Below are positions 1-5,470 of a stretch of 5,470 nt of DNA, piece after piece. The notes below the pieces were generated by a model. The model was not told the origin of the DNA and did not search any database. It saw only the letters and a list, made by a program, of their open reading frames with translations. The position numbers and the translations under genes were made by a program. Source of the stretch: Acinetobacter sp. GTDB taxonomy: Bacteria > Pseudomonadota > Gammaproteobacteria > Pseudomonadales > Moraxellaceae. The stretch lies in assembly GCA_030152605.1 (NCBI GenBank), contig JASLJB010000169.1, positions 1 through 5,470 on the forward strand. Direction: 5' to 3'. Numbering within the stretch: position 1 is the first letter of the stretch; each line of letters begins with the position of its first letter.

Positions 1-913
1 CGCCATACTTGCGTTTTATCCATGTTGCAGCAGCCTGGAGTTGACGAGCGACACACGTGCTTCCAGTGTTATCGATATTAAAAAAATTGTGTGCATCAAA
101 AATTCTCTCTTGATGATGCATTTTTTTAAATTTCTGCTGCAAATTATGTATCTTTTCATCAAGCGTTTTGCTTGAAAACCCCTCTGTGTAAAAACTTCCG
201 TTCTCATCAAGAATTTGTAAAGTATTGCCCTGTGCGTCTGTTAATCGCAGAATTGCGGGTGCAGCATTGCTCTCAATCTTGTTGTGAGTGTCTTTTTTTA
301 CATCACGCAACGAATTTCGAATATTCGCAATCGAGTCCTGAAGTGAAATGTTGAGATGTGAAAGATAGAGTTTTGCCTCGTTGTCAGATTGCATTACAGT
401 GCTGTTGTTTGCGTCCTTTAACATTAGAAGCAGATCTGCGATATCTTGAGATAAAGTGTTGTTCAACTCGCGCTTCATTACCCTCTGCGCGTCTCGAAGC
501 TGCGTCAAAGCATCTTGCAGCGAAATACAGAGACGCGATAAATAAAATTTCGCATCGTTGTCAATAATTGCTTGAATTTGCGCATCGTCACTTAATATGC
601 TAAGCATAAGGTCTGGATTTTTAGTGAACTCTATGTGCTGATCTGTATATTCCTTCGCCCGATCTAACTCACCCTCACCAGTATCAATCCATCCAGCAGC
701 AGATCCTTTCCACTCCCACACCTTGCCATTATCGAGTGTTTTGGCTTTCTGCCCTATTTTGGGTTTGGCTAGTTTTAGCTCTACAGTGGTACCAAAAGTT
801 AGGCTCTGAGCATCAACATCACCCAAGTAATCAACGATATTATTCATCCCGCTTTTAAACTGTGCTTCTGTCGCACTATTGCCGGTCATCTGCTCTTTAG
901 GAGGTATTGCCAT
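1..913 (-). CDS. Tail fibre / tailspike protein, N-terminal part (partial at window edge)
   Basis: An open frame of 304 codons begins with ATG at 913 and runs off the window without a stop. The start is supported by GGTGA five bases upstream. Residues 1-100 look like a small virion-attachment domain with a 'KVWEWKG...GWIDTG' stretch. Residues 103-257 hold three copies of a unit with an exact 59-residue period, each a D-N/E-x-A/G-x-x-[FY]-Y core followed by a helix of the 'SLQDAL' type; D118, D177 and D236 are equivalent. A charged helix (about 249-270) follows. The last residues (about 272-304) contain 'DNTGSTCVARQLQAAATWI', which resembles the start of pectate-lyase-superfamily beta-helix spikes (compare the usual D-G-x-x-D-[DN]-T-x-A-[IL]-Q-x-A pattern). 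Position after the tail hub gene fits a receptor-binding protein. The distal part is AT-rich compared with its neighbours. Seen: repeats, start and context. Inferred: fibre/spike role. A depolymerase activity is only a suggestion, since that part lies outside the window. Confidence 0.8.
   Translation of the reverse strand, partial: MAIPPKEQMTGNSATEAQFKSGMNNIVDYLGDVDAQSLTFGTTVELKLAKPKIGQKAKTLDNGKVWEWKGSAAGWIDTGEGELDRAKEYTDQHIEFTKNPDLMLSILSDDAQIQAIIDNDAKFYLSRLCISLQDALTQLRDAQRVMKRELNNTLSQDIADLLLMLKDANNSTVMQSDNEAKLYLSHLNISLQDSIANIRNSLRDVKKDTHNKIESNAAPAILRLTDAQGNTLQILDENGSFYTEGFSSKTLDEKIHNLQQKFKKMHHQERIFDAHNFFNIDNTGSTCVARQLQAAATWIKRKYG
143..607 (-). repeat. Three 59-residue repeats in the tail fibre
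   Basis: Residues 103-257 of the tail fibre consist of three diverged copies in register at 59 residues. The cores are 'DNDAKFYLSRL' (from D118), 'DNEAKLYLSHL' (from D177) and 'DENGSFYTEGF' (from D236). Each is preceded by a hydrophobic strand-like stretch and followed by an amphipathic helix. Copies 1 and 2 are also alike at DNA level (about 360-391 against 540-573 on the plus strand), which suggests a fairly recent duplication. Copy 3 is more diverged. The likely structure is a trimeric shaft of short beta segments alternating with coiled coil. Confidence 0.75.
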
Positions 914-918
914 TTCAT

Positions 919-923
919 TCACC
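919..923 (-). promoter_or_regulatory. Ribosome binding site of the tail fibre gene
   Basis: The minus strand reads GGTGA at 923-919, five bases before the ATG at 913. This matches the GGTGA part of the extended Shine-Dalgarno sequence. It supports 913 as the start rather than the overlapping ATG at 918, whose frame stops after ten codons. The GG lies inside a second GTGGG copy (926-922) that could pair with the 5' arm of the terminator just upstream. Confidence 0.6.
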
Positions 924-926
924 CAC

Positions 927-952
927 AAAAAAACCCACTCAATGGTGGGCTT
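927..952 (-). terminator. Rho-independent-type terminator between hub and tail fibre genes
   Basis: On the minus strand CCCAC (949-945), a six-base loop and GTGGG (938-934) form a G/C-rich hairpin. It can extend by a G-U and two A-U pairs to 952 and 931. Seven T residues follow (933-927). It begins 21 bases after the hub gene stop at 974 and ends only 13 bases before the tail fibre start. Read-through must therefore be partial, or the fibre gene must depend on antitermination or on a promoter not seen here. The plus-strand reading lacks a T tract after the stem, so the terminator points in the gene direction. I see no convincing promoter in the rest of this 60-base gap. Confidence 0.7.
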
Positions 953-973
953 GGATTGATATTTAATTAAGTT

Positions 974-1831
974 TTACACGGCGGTTTCAGGCACAGGAAT
1001 AAACGGTGCGCCACGGAACCGGTCGCGGTTTTCAAATCGGTTATCACAGGTTTCTAGACGCTTATCGCAGCCCGGATAAACCTTGATGATTTCACCCACG
1101 GCGGGCATATCGAGTAAAGGCAAGGTAAGCAATAGTGCCCCCGACTCATGCAGCCGTACAGTGCGCTTAATGCCGCGATTAACACCTTTGGTGAATTCCA
1201 CCACGCCTTGGGTAAACCATCCTTGTGGCTGCTGTAGATCGCACAAGATTCGATTTAAGGTGCTGTTAGCGCCGATCTTTGTTTCAACCATATAGTCCGT
1301 ATTTAAAAGTCCGCATCCGCTATCAAACAATGTATTTAAACAACTTGGCTGGTACAGATTCCGCGGCATCTTCAGGTTTAGAACATCGGTATCTGATGCA
1401 ACGCTGACATGGATCTGATTGCGATCAAACTCAGGCTCAATCAAGCTGCCCTCGAATAATGTGATTGCACCGGCACTGATATTGGTTGGCGTGTTGATAT
1501 CCATAAACACTCGCTCCAATTTGAATGTTGCGCCATCCAAGATGCCATTATGAAAAGCTTGGATGATAGGGACACCATCAAACAGCGTCTCATCCGTGGC
1601 GTAGATCGTTACCGAGAGGTTATCAACTTCGACACCGAGTGATTGGCTAATGCCGTCACGCTCAATGATTGGTCCATCGGCTCGATATACCTTATTCGCC
1701 ACGGTTAGATCAAAGTCATAGTTGGTAAATCGATACTCATCGCCTTGGATGGTCGTGATCGTATATAGATCAGCCATCAAGAACTGATCAGCATCCAGTA
1801 ACGCGATTAATTTTGCTGAGGCCTTTCTCAT
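974..1831 (-). CDS. DUF2163 / phage BR0599-type tail hub protein
   Basis: This 285-residue protein matches the DUF2163 plus BR0599 architecture (TIGR02218-like) in length and order. The N-terminal part (about 1-160) shows the family pattern: 'LIALLDADQFLMADLYTI', a YxFTxxDxD-like stretch at 33-42, and 'GVEVDNLSVTIYA'. The C-terminal part (about 195-285) ends with 'GCDKRLETCDNRFENRDRFR' and then G-A-P-F-I-P, a hallmark of BR0599 domains. Relatives include gene transfer agent Orfg13, placed at the tail hub, and by function lambda gpL. Five cysteines are present: C164, C173, C197, C255 and C262. The CX8C and CX6C pairs could bind an iron-sulfur cluster as reported for gpL. The start overlaps the upstream stop as ATGA (1831-1828), with only a weak GGGA upstream, so translation is probably coupled. 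A terminator follows the stop. Family assignment is from remembered pattern; the hub role comes from homologues. Confidence 0.9.
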   Translation of the reverse strand: MRKASAKLIALLDADQFLMADLYTITTIQGDEYRFTNYDFDLTVANKVYRADGPIIERDGISQSLGVEVDNLSVTIYATDETLFDGVPIIQAFHNGILDGATFKLERVFMDINTPTNISAGAITLFEGSLIEPEFDRNQIHVSVASDTDVLNLKMPRNLYQPSCLNTLFDSGCGLLNTDYMVETKIGANSTLNRILCDLQQPQGWFTQGVVEFTKGVNRGIKRTVRLHESGALLLTLPLLDMPAVGEIIKVYPGCDKRLETCDNRFENRDRFRGAPFIPVPETAV

Positions 1832-2478
1832 ACTTTATTTCCCAATGAGCCAATTAAGATCACCTTCTTGGCATGCCAAAGCTTGTACATGAAGTTGGTA
1901 TATTGCTGCTCATCATCTTTGAAGCGGCAGCGATAATAGTAGGTGCCAGTGATCAACATGGACTGACCTTGCTCGAGTGGTTCAGACAAGATCAATTTAC
2001 CGTTCTTGGTCACACCCGCCGTGGCTCTATTCCACATCGGCTTAGAGGTCTCTGCATCCCACATATCCTTTCGTGGTGATTGATTCCACATAAAGGGGTT
2101 AACGGGTCGTGAGGTTGCTTGGCTGTGACTGAGAGGCAGCTGCTGCGTATGCATGGGTTTGTACAACTGAAAAACTGTTGTAGATCCATCCCCAACGAAT
2201 CTGCACTCAAACTGATTGTCATCCGGCATCTTCAGCAAGAATGAATCAAATGAGCCACGGCGTGCCAAGAAGAAGCCTTCAAGCTGCTGCAGCTCTGCAC
2301 GGCCTTTGGACTCTCGCAAGAATCCAAAGGACATATTGATTTCATATTTAGGTACCGCCTGATAACTGGCCCGTAATTCCCGACCATTTACTGAAGTCAT
2401 CACCTTGGTGTTAAAGCTTGGTGTCTTAACCAGATCCCATTCAAGCCCGGGCAATTCGGGAAAAACTACATCTGACAT
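1828..2478 (-). CDS. DUF2460 family distal tail protein
   Basis: This 216-residue protein has the signature DUF2460 (TIGR02217-like) N-terminus: 'FPELPGLEWDLVKTPSFNTK', then G-R-E-L-R-A at 32-37, a Y-E-I-N-M-S-F strand, and 'LEGFFLARRGSFDSFLLKMP' (67-86). Length is normal for the family. The gene transfer agent homologue (Orfg12) forms a distal tail ring between tube and hub, a Dit-like role, and the gene order here (tape measure, DUF2460, DUF2163) is the same. Residues 129-155 are unusual: three nine-residue units each with Met-Trp (130-131, 139-140, 148-149), placed where relatives have a loop before the 'VTKNGKLIL' strand. The start at 2478 has a good AAGGGGA site six bases upstream that overlaps the tape measure stop. 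The end overlaps the next start by four bases. Family and context are strong; the exact ring position is inferred. Confidence 0.9.
   Translation of the reverse strand: MSDVVFPELPGLEWDLVKTPSFNTKVMTSVNGRELRASYQAVPKYEINMSFGFLRESKGRAELQQLEGFFLARRGSFDSFLLKMPDDNQFECRFVGDGSTTVFQLYKPMHTQQLPLSHSQATSRPVNPFMWNQSPRKDMWDAETSKPMWNRATAGVTKNGKLILSEPLEQGQSMLITGTYYYRCRFKDDEQQYTNFMYKLWHAKKVILIGSLGNKV
2014..2094 (-). repeat. Nine-residue Met-Trp repeat, three copies, in the DUF2460 protein
   Basis: Residues 129-155 read as three consecutive nonapeptides: FMWNQSPRK, DMWDAETSK, and PMWNRATAG. Met-Trp recurs exactly every nine residues, followed by Asn or Asp, and the first two units end in Lys. The segment is polar apart from Met-Trp and seems to form an inserted surface loop between two beta regions of the protein. 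Confidence 0.7.
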
Positions 2479-2483
2479 TCATT

Positions 2484-2490
2484 TCCCCTT
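2484..2490 (-). promoter_or_regulatory. Ribosome binding site of the DUF2460 gene, overlapping the tape measure stop
   Basis: The minus strand reads TAAGGGGA, where TAA (2491-2489) is the tape measure stop codon and AAGGGG is the Shine-Dalgarno sequence. Spacing to the ATG at 2478 is six bases. Ribosomes ending the tape measure gene would be well placed to restart, so this decides the start and suggests coupled translation. Confidence 0.75.
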
Positions 2491-5470
2491 ATTTACCAAA
2501 ATTGCGGTTATAACCCTTAAGGCCACCCGCCAATTCGCGACCATGCTTTTTCATGAAGCGCTTAAGGTCTCTAGAATCCCAAGCTTGAATATTAATCGCG
2601 GTTGCTCCGCCAGAACTGCCAGCCATAGCAGCCTGATCGACATCACCACCACCGCGCATGGATTTACCTAAAGCACGAATCGTATTGGCATGCTGTTTAG
2701 GTAATACCATCTCTTCTTCATGCAACTGAGTCATTGGGTTGACACCGCTTGGAATGTCATAGCCACCTCGGGCAGATTTAATCTTGCCAGCAAGACCACC
2801 TACCAAAGCCAATGCAGATGCACCGGCTGCCACGGCGAGTACCGGTCCAATATAAGGAATTGATACCATGGCCTTAAATGCACCGGCCATCGCCTCCCAT
2901 GCATACATCATGATCGACTTAATCGCCTCACCAGCCTTTAGACCTAAACGCGCCAATACACCCATTCCAGTCGCTGCAGTCTTGGTGGTTTCCCCTGCAA
3001 CGACCGCCGTGGTCTGAGCTGCTTGGCCTGTAACCTCTGCGGCGGTTTCGGTTTTGATGAATCCCATTTTGCGTGCCAACTTCATGGCTTGAATTTTCAT
3101 CCATGCCTGCAGTTCCTGAGTTGCACTTTGTATAGCAAAAGCACCCATATCAGTTAACACGGCATTTGTTGCGTTTCTCCAAGTTAGAGTCCCGTTCATC
3201 ATGGATTGAATGCCCTGATCCCAAAGACTCGACATCCTAGAGGTTAATCCACCAAATTTATCCTCAAAGTCTTGTATTTGAGCATCGCTGAATAAGCCTG
3301 GCATCTTCGTGTCAGAAATGGCTTTCTGATTATCCAGTGCGGCGATGTCGTCATTTACATTGTTGACGCTACCGCTCTGACCAGTTAGACCGCTTAACTC
3401 TTGCTCAATGGCAAGCCGATCAAGTAAGCCATGACGCTTAAGCGCGGTTAGTCGATCTTCAAGTTGCTTCTCCATGGTGAGGCGCTGTGTATTCGAAATA
3501 TCCTTAGCATCAAAAGAAGCTTTGATTTGTGCCATTTCTAGATCATAGATCCGTTGGATCAGTAGCTCTTTACCTTGGATCTCCTCGATGATGAGTTCTT
3601 TGGATTTCTCAAGTTGTTCAATGCGAATTGCCTTGATCTTGTCGGCGGCTTCTTTTTCGGCCTTGACTGTAAAATCAAGCTTTTCATCATCACTGAGATT
3701 AGAGTTTTTGATTTCCTTTAAGTCAGCAGCAAGATCAAGCTCAACCTGTTTAGTTGCAGATGCGTATTTGTGGCGCAAGGTAAGCTTTTCTTTTTCAGCC
3801 TCATCAGCCAATGCAACCAACTTGTCAGCAGCATCTTTCTCGGCTTTGATGGAAAAGGCCTTCTTCTCATCACTACTTAGTGTGGATTTGCTAATTTCAT
3901 CCAATGCCTTCTGAAGATCTAAAGCAATTTTCTTTCGCTCATCGGCATAGTCATATTGCAGTTGAAGTTTGTTTTTTTCAGCAGTTTCATCTGCATTTTC
4001 TTGATCTAGGGAAGCTTGATAGGCATCTTTACTTGCCCCCGAAGCATTACCCTTACTTGCCCCGCCTTTGATTTTTTGCATCATGCTTGAGACTTGATGC
4101 ATTAAATCAACCACCACCCCATCATCAAAAGTCACTCTTGAGTAGTAACCGGCGCCAGAAACCTTGCCATCTTTATCAATCTGTTTGTGCAGAGAGACAT
4201 CTTTTACAGGATGTTTCGTGGTCACCTCTGTACCAATCGGTGCAGTAAAATCCCAACCACCATGTGGCTTTCCATCTGAGCGAATCTTTCCGTAATGGGA
4301 GTTTGTCATAGACGGATGTATTGTTTTTCCACCGAGCTGAAACCGCGCAAGATGCTCAGCAGTAACGCCACCCTTGTTTGAGCCCATGGGATATTGAACA
4401 TGAAGGTGAGGTCCCGAGCTTCTTCCGCTATTACCTGTTATACCTACTAAGCGATTACCAGAAGATCCGCCACCCGATCCACTAGTTTTCTTTTCATCAG
4501 CCTTAGTTTTACGCTCTGCCTCTTCACGCGCCTTTGCCGCTTGCTTGCGATTCCATTCCGCTTGCTCAGCCTCTTTCAGGGTGCTTGGCATCGCGCCATC
4601 TTTAGCCATATAGCCCATACCGCTAGTCTCACGAGCATCAGCCATATGCTCGGCACGCTCACGAGATATACCGCCAACTTTTATACTCTGTTGAATGTAG
4701 AGCTCCCTTTCACCCCCCTTTTTTGATTCATCAACATACTTGCGCTGCTTATCGGTCAGATTCGCATAAGCATCAGCCTTGTCATTGATTGACTTGGTGT
4801 GCGCCTTGTTGTCTGTAGTTGCTTGTCGAGTAGTGCTGCTATACCCCTTAAGCACGCTCTCGGCTTTGGTGACAGCCTCTTTTTCCTCGGTCAAAGATTT
4901 AGACTTTTCATCAATCCGTTTCTTATGCTTTTCCTCAACAGTCGTCAGATTGTTGATACCTGTTGCAAGTTGATCAGCTTTAATCTTGCCCTGTAGGTAT
5001 TGATCGTAAAGTTCTTTGGCCTTTTGCTTGTCTGTTGCTGATGCATCAGAGTGATTGATCACGGCGCGCACCAAGCCAAGCAAAGCTAATTCTTGCTTTC
5101 TAAAGCCCTTTTCCGCCGTGCTTAGATCTGCTTTGGCTTGACGTGTCAGTACACGCTGCTGAGCTTGATCTAAGCGATCATACTCTTCACGCAACTCAGC
5201 AACGGTTTTGCCTTGGCTATCCAGTGCTGGCTCCGTCTGATCGCTACTCTTTTTAAGGAATAGGAATGCCGCACCCGCAGCCAAACCCTGTACAGCGAGC
5301 ATACCTAGGCCTGCAGGACCACCAAGCATAGCCATCGCACCACGAAGTACAACCATGCTGCGTGTTGTTGCTGTCGCCTGTACAGACAAGGCCGATAAAC
5401 TCGCTTGATTGCGCACATTTTCAATCGTAGCAGCAATGGTTGTTTTGATGGATAGAGCCATCTGAACAAT
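2489..5470 (-). CDS. Phage tail tape measure protein with internal M23 (LytM) region, probably 5'-partial
   Basis: The protein sets tail tube length and is expected to take part in DNA entry. Numbering is from the ATG at 5461 (990 residues). The frame stays open to the window edge (codons ATT GTT CAG before that ATG) and no ribosome binding site is visible in those nine bases, so the true start probably lies upstream. Residues 36-70 are a Gly/Ala-rich hydrophobic segment ('GAMAMLGGPAGLGMLAVQGL') that usually sits inside longer tape measure proteins. Residues 80-325 are highly charged and helical. M23 motifs lie at 335-460 between Gly/Ser-rich linkers (326-335, 466-477). Residues 498-619 are two 61-residue coiled-coil repeats with a third degenerate copy to about 675. 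Residues 735-800 are helical with several Trp. Residues 864-892 are hydrophobic and could span a membrane. The C-terminus has a 'GGYDIPSGVNP' and 'LHEEEMVLP' stretch (899-921) common in tape measure C-termini. Function is confident; the order of the M23 motifs is odd. Confidence 0.93.
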   Translation of the reverse strand: MVQMALSIKTTIAATIENVRNQASLSALSVQATATTRSMVVLRGAMAMLGGPAGLGMLAVQGLAAGAAFLFLKKSSDQTEPALDSQGKTVAELREEYDRLDQAQQRVLTRQAKADLSTAEKGFRKQELALLGLVRAVINHSDASATDKQKAKELYDQYLQGKIKADQLATGINNLTTVEEKHKKRIDEKSKSLTEEKEAVTKAESVLKGYSSTTRQATTDNKAHTKSINDKADAYANLTDKQRKYVDESKKGGERELYIQQSIKVGGISRERAEHMADARETSGMGYMAKDGAMPSTLKEAEQAEWNRKQAAKAREEAERKTKADEKKTSGSGGGSSGNRLVGITGNSGRSSGPHLHVQYPMGSNKGGVTAEHLARFQLGGKTIHPSMTNSHYGKIRSDGKPHGGWDFTAPIGTEVTTKHPVKDVSLHKQIDKDGKVSGAGYYSRVTFDDGVVVDLMHQVSSMMQKIKGGASKGNASGASKDAYQASLDQENADETAEKNKLQLQYDYADERKKIALDLQKALDEISKSTLSSDEKKAFSIKAEKDAADKLVALADEAEKEKLTLRHKYASATKQVELDLAADLKEIKNSNLSDDEKLDFTVKAEKEAADKIKAIRIEQLEKSKELIIEEIQGKELLIQRIYDLEMAQIKASFDAKDISNTQRLTMEKQLEDRLTALKRHGLLDRLAIEQELSGLTGQSGSVNNVNDDIAALDNQKAISDTKMPGLFSDAQIQDFEDKFGGLTSRMSSLWDQGIQSMMNGTLTWRNATNAVLTDMGAFAIQSATQELQAWMKIQAMKLARKMGFIKTETAAEVTGQAAQTTAVVAGETTKTAATGMGVLARLGLKAGEAIKSIMMYAWEAMAGAFKAMVSIPYIGPVLAVAAGASALALVGGLAGKIKSARGGYDIPSGVNPMTQLHEEEMVLPKQHANTIRALGKSMRGGGDVDQAAMAGSSGGATAINIQAWDSRDLKRFMKKHGRELAGGLKGYNRNFGK
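3605..3970 (-). repeat. Two 61-residue coiled-coil repeats in the tape measure protein
   Basis: Residues 498-558 and 559-619 align without gaps over most of their length. Matching points are KLQLQYDYA with KLTLRHKYA, 'LSSDEKKAFSIKAEKDAADK' with 'LSDDEKLDFTVKAEKEAADK', and the Ile/Leu-rich helix between them. Conserved AEKxAADK blocks start at 540 and 601, giving a period of exactly 61. A weaker third copy may cover about 620-675 ('QRLTMEKQLEDRLTALK'). The pattern is that of long alpha-helical rods in tape measure proteins, where adding or losing a unit changes tail length. Confidence 0.75.
4082..4459 (-). other. M23 (LytM-type) metallopeptidase region with permuted motif order
   Basis: Within tape measure residues 335-460 the M23 motifs can be recognised. 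'VGITGNSGRSSGPHLHVQY' (339-357) contains the HLH motif (H352, H354), normally the last motif of the domain. After about 30 residues comes 'SHYGKIRSDGKPHGGWDFT' (388-406) with H400 and D404, the HxxxD zinc-ligand motif that is normally first. G410-T-E-V, 'GAGYYSRVTFDDGVVVDLMH' (436-455) and H455 follow, matching the middle strands and the His before HLH. In known M23 enzymes the ligands are the His and Asp of HxxxD and the second His of HxH, with the other two His residues catalytic. All of these are present, so activity against peptidoglycan cross-links is plausible if the pieces fold together. Confidence 0.8.

Noticed and set aside
16..210. Minus-strand open frame of 64 codons inside the tail fibre gene in another frame
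   Set aside because: It overlaps the long continuous fibre frame, which has repeats and a start signal; this short frame shows no recognisable features.
172..567. Two short plus-strand open frames opposite the tail fibre repeats
   Set aside because: They are antisense images of the repeat region, without start signals or recognisable domains.
953..973. AT-rich stretch after the hub gene stop considered as a promoter for the tail fibre gene
   Set aside because: No credible pair of -35 and -10 boxes is visible, and any start here would run straight into the terminator hairpin.
2010..2222. Minus-strand open frame of 70 codons overlapping the DUF2460 gene in another frame
   Set aside because: It is a shadow of a well-supported conserved gene.
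3588..3914. Plus-strand open frame of 108 codons opposite the tape measure coiled coil
   Set aside because: It is Ser/Phe/Leu-rich, the expected antisense image of the Lys/Glu/Ala-rich repeats, and has no ribosome binding site or family features.
3971..3977. A_AAA_AAC in-frame slippery heptamer in the tape measure gene (minus strand), where a -1 slip would end translation after six more codons, just past the M23 region
   Set aside because: Lys/Asn-rich coding sequence produces such runs by chance, this heptamer is weaker in bacteria than A_AAA_AAG, and I see no clear stimulatory hairpin or Shine-Dalgarno sequence nearby.
2404..5460. Plus-strand open frames of 61 to 88 codons across the tape measure region, considered as antisense genes
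   Set aside because: All lie opposite conserved or repeat-bearing coding sequence and lack ribosome binding sites or recognisable protein features.

Overview
This window is a piece of a tailed-phage or prophage genome: the distal-tail module of a long-tailed phage. Every gene I can support is on the minus strand, so the biological reading order runs from position 5470 down to 1. The order is tape measure protein, DUF2460 tail protein, DUF2163/BR0599-type tail hub protein, then the start of a tail fibre or tailspike. Base composition is moderate, near 50% GC in the parts of the hub gene I counted, and proteins of this style are common in gammaproteobacterial prophages. My best guess for the host is Acinetobacter or a relative, but this rests on general resemblance and not on a diagnostic host gene.

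Layout. From 5470 to 2489 lies a tape measure protein of at least 990 residues that is open at the window edge. It carries a peptidoglycan-hydrolase-like M23 (LytM) region between two Gly/Ser linkers, then a 61-residue coiled-coil repeat, then a hydrophobic C-terminal segment and a conserved tail. Its stop codon runs into the ribosome binding site of the next gene (2478 to 1828, DUF2460). That gene overlaps the following one (1831 to 974, DUF2163) by four bases (ATGA). These three genes look translationally coupled. A 60-base gap (973 to 914) follows and holds a rho-independent-type terminator. The fourth gene (913 to 1) is an adaptor-like tail fibre/spike N-terminus with three 59-residue repeats, and it runs off the window. 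Its visible distal part is much more AT-rich than the rest (29% GC at 61-180).

How the genes work together. The tape measure protein sets tail length and is expected to enter the host envelope during DNA delivery, where a peptidase domain would help cross peptidoglycan. DUF2460 and DUF2163 proteins correspond by family to the distal tail ring and hub of siphovirus-like particles, including gene transfer agents. The last gene would provide host recognition and may begin a beta-helix depolymerase just at the window edge.

The most notable observation is that the M23 motifs in the tape measure protein occur in the reverse of the usual order. The HLH motif (residues 352-354) comes before the HxxxD motif (400-404) and the later catalytic-type His (455). 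This looks like a circular permutation with every key residue kept. Other points of interest are a threefold nine-residue Met-Trp repeat in the DUF2460 protein, a cysteine pattern in the hub protein resembling the iron-sulfur site of lambda gpL, and a terminator whose 5' arm could also pair with the tail-fibre ribosome binding site. I saw no RNA genes, CRISPR arrays, insertion sequences or attachment sites.
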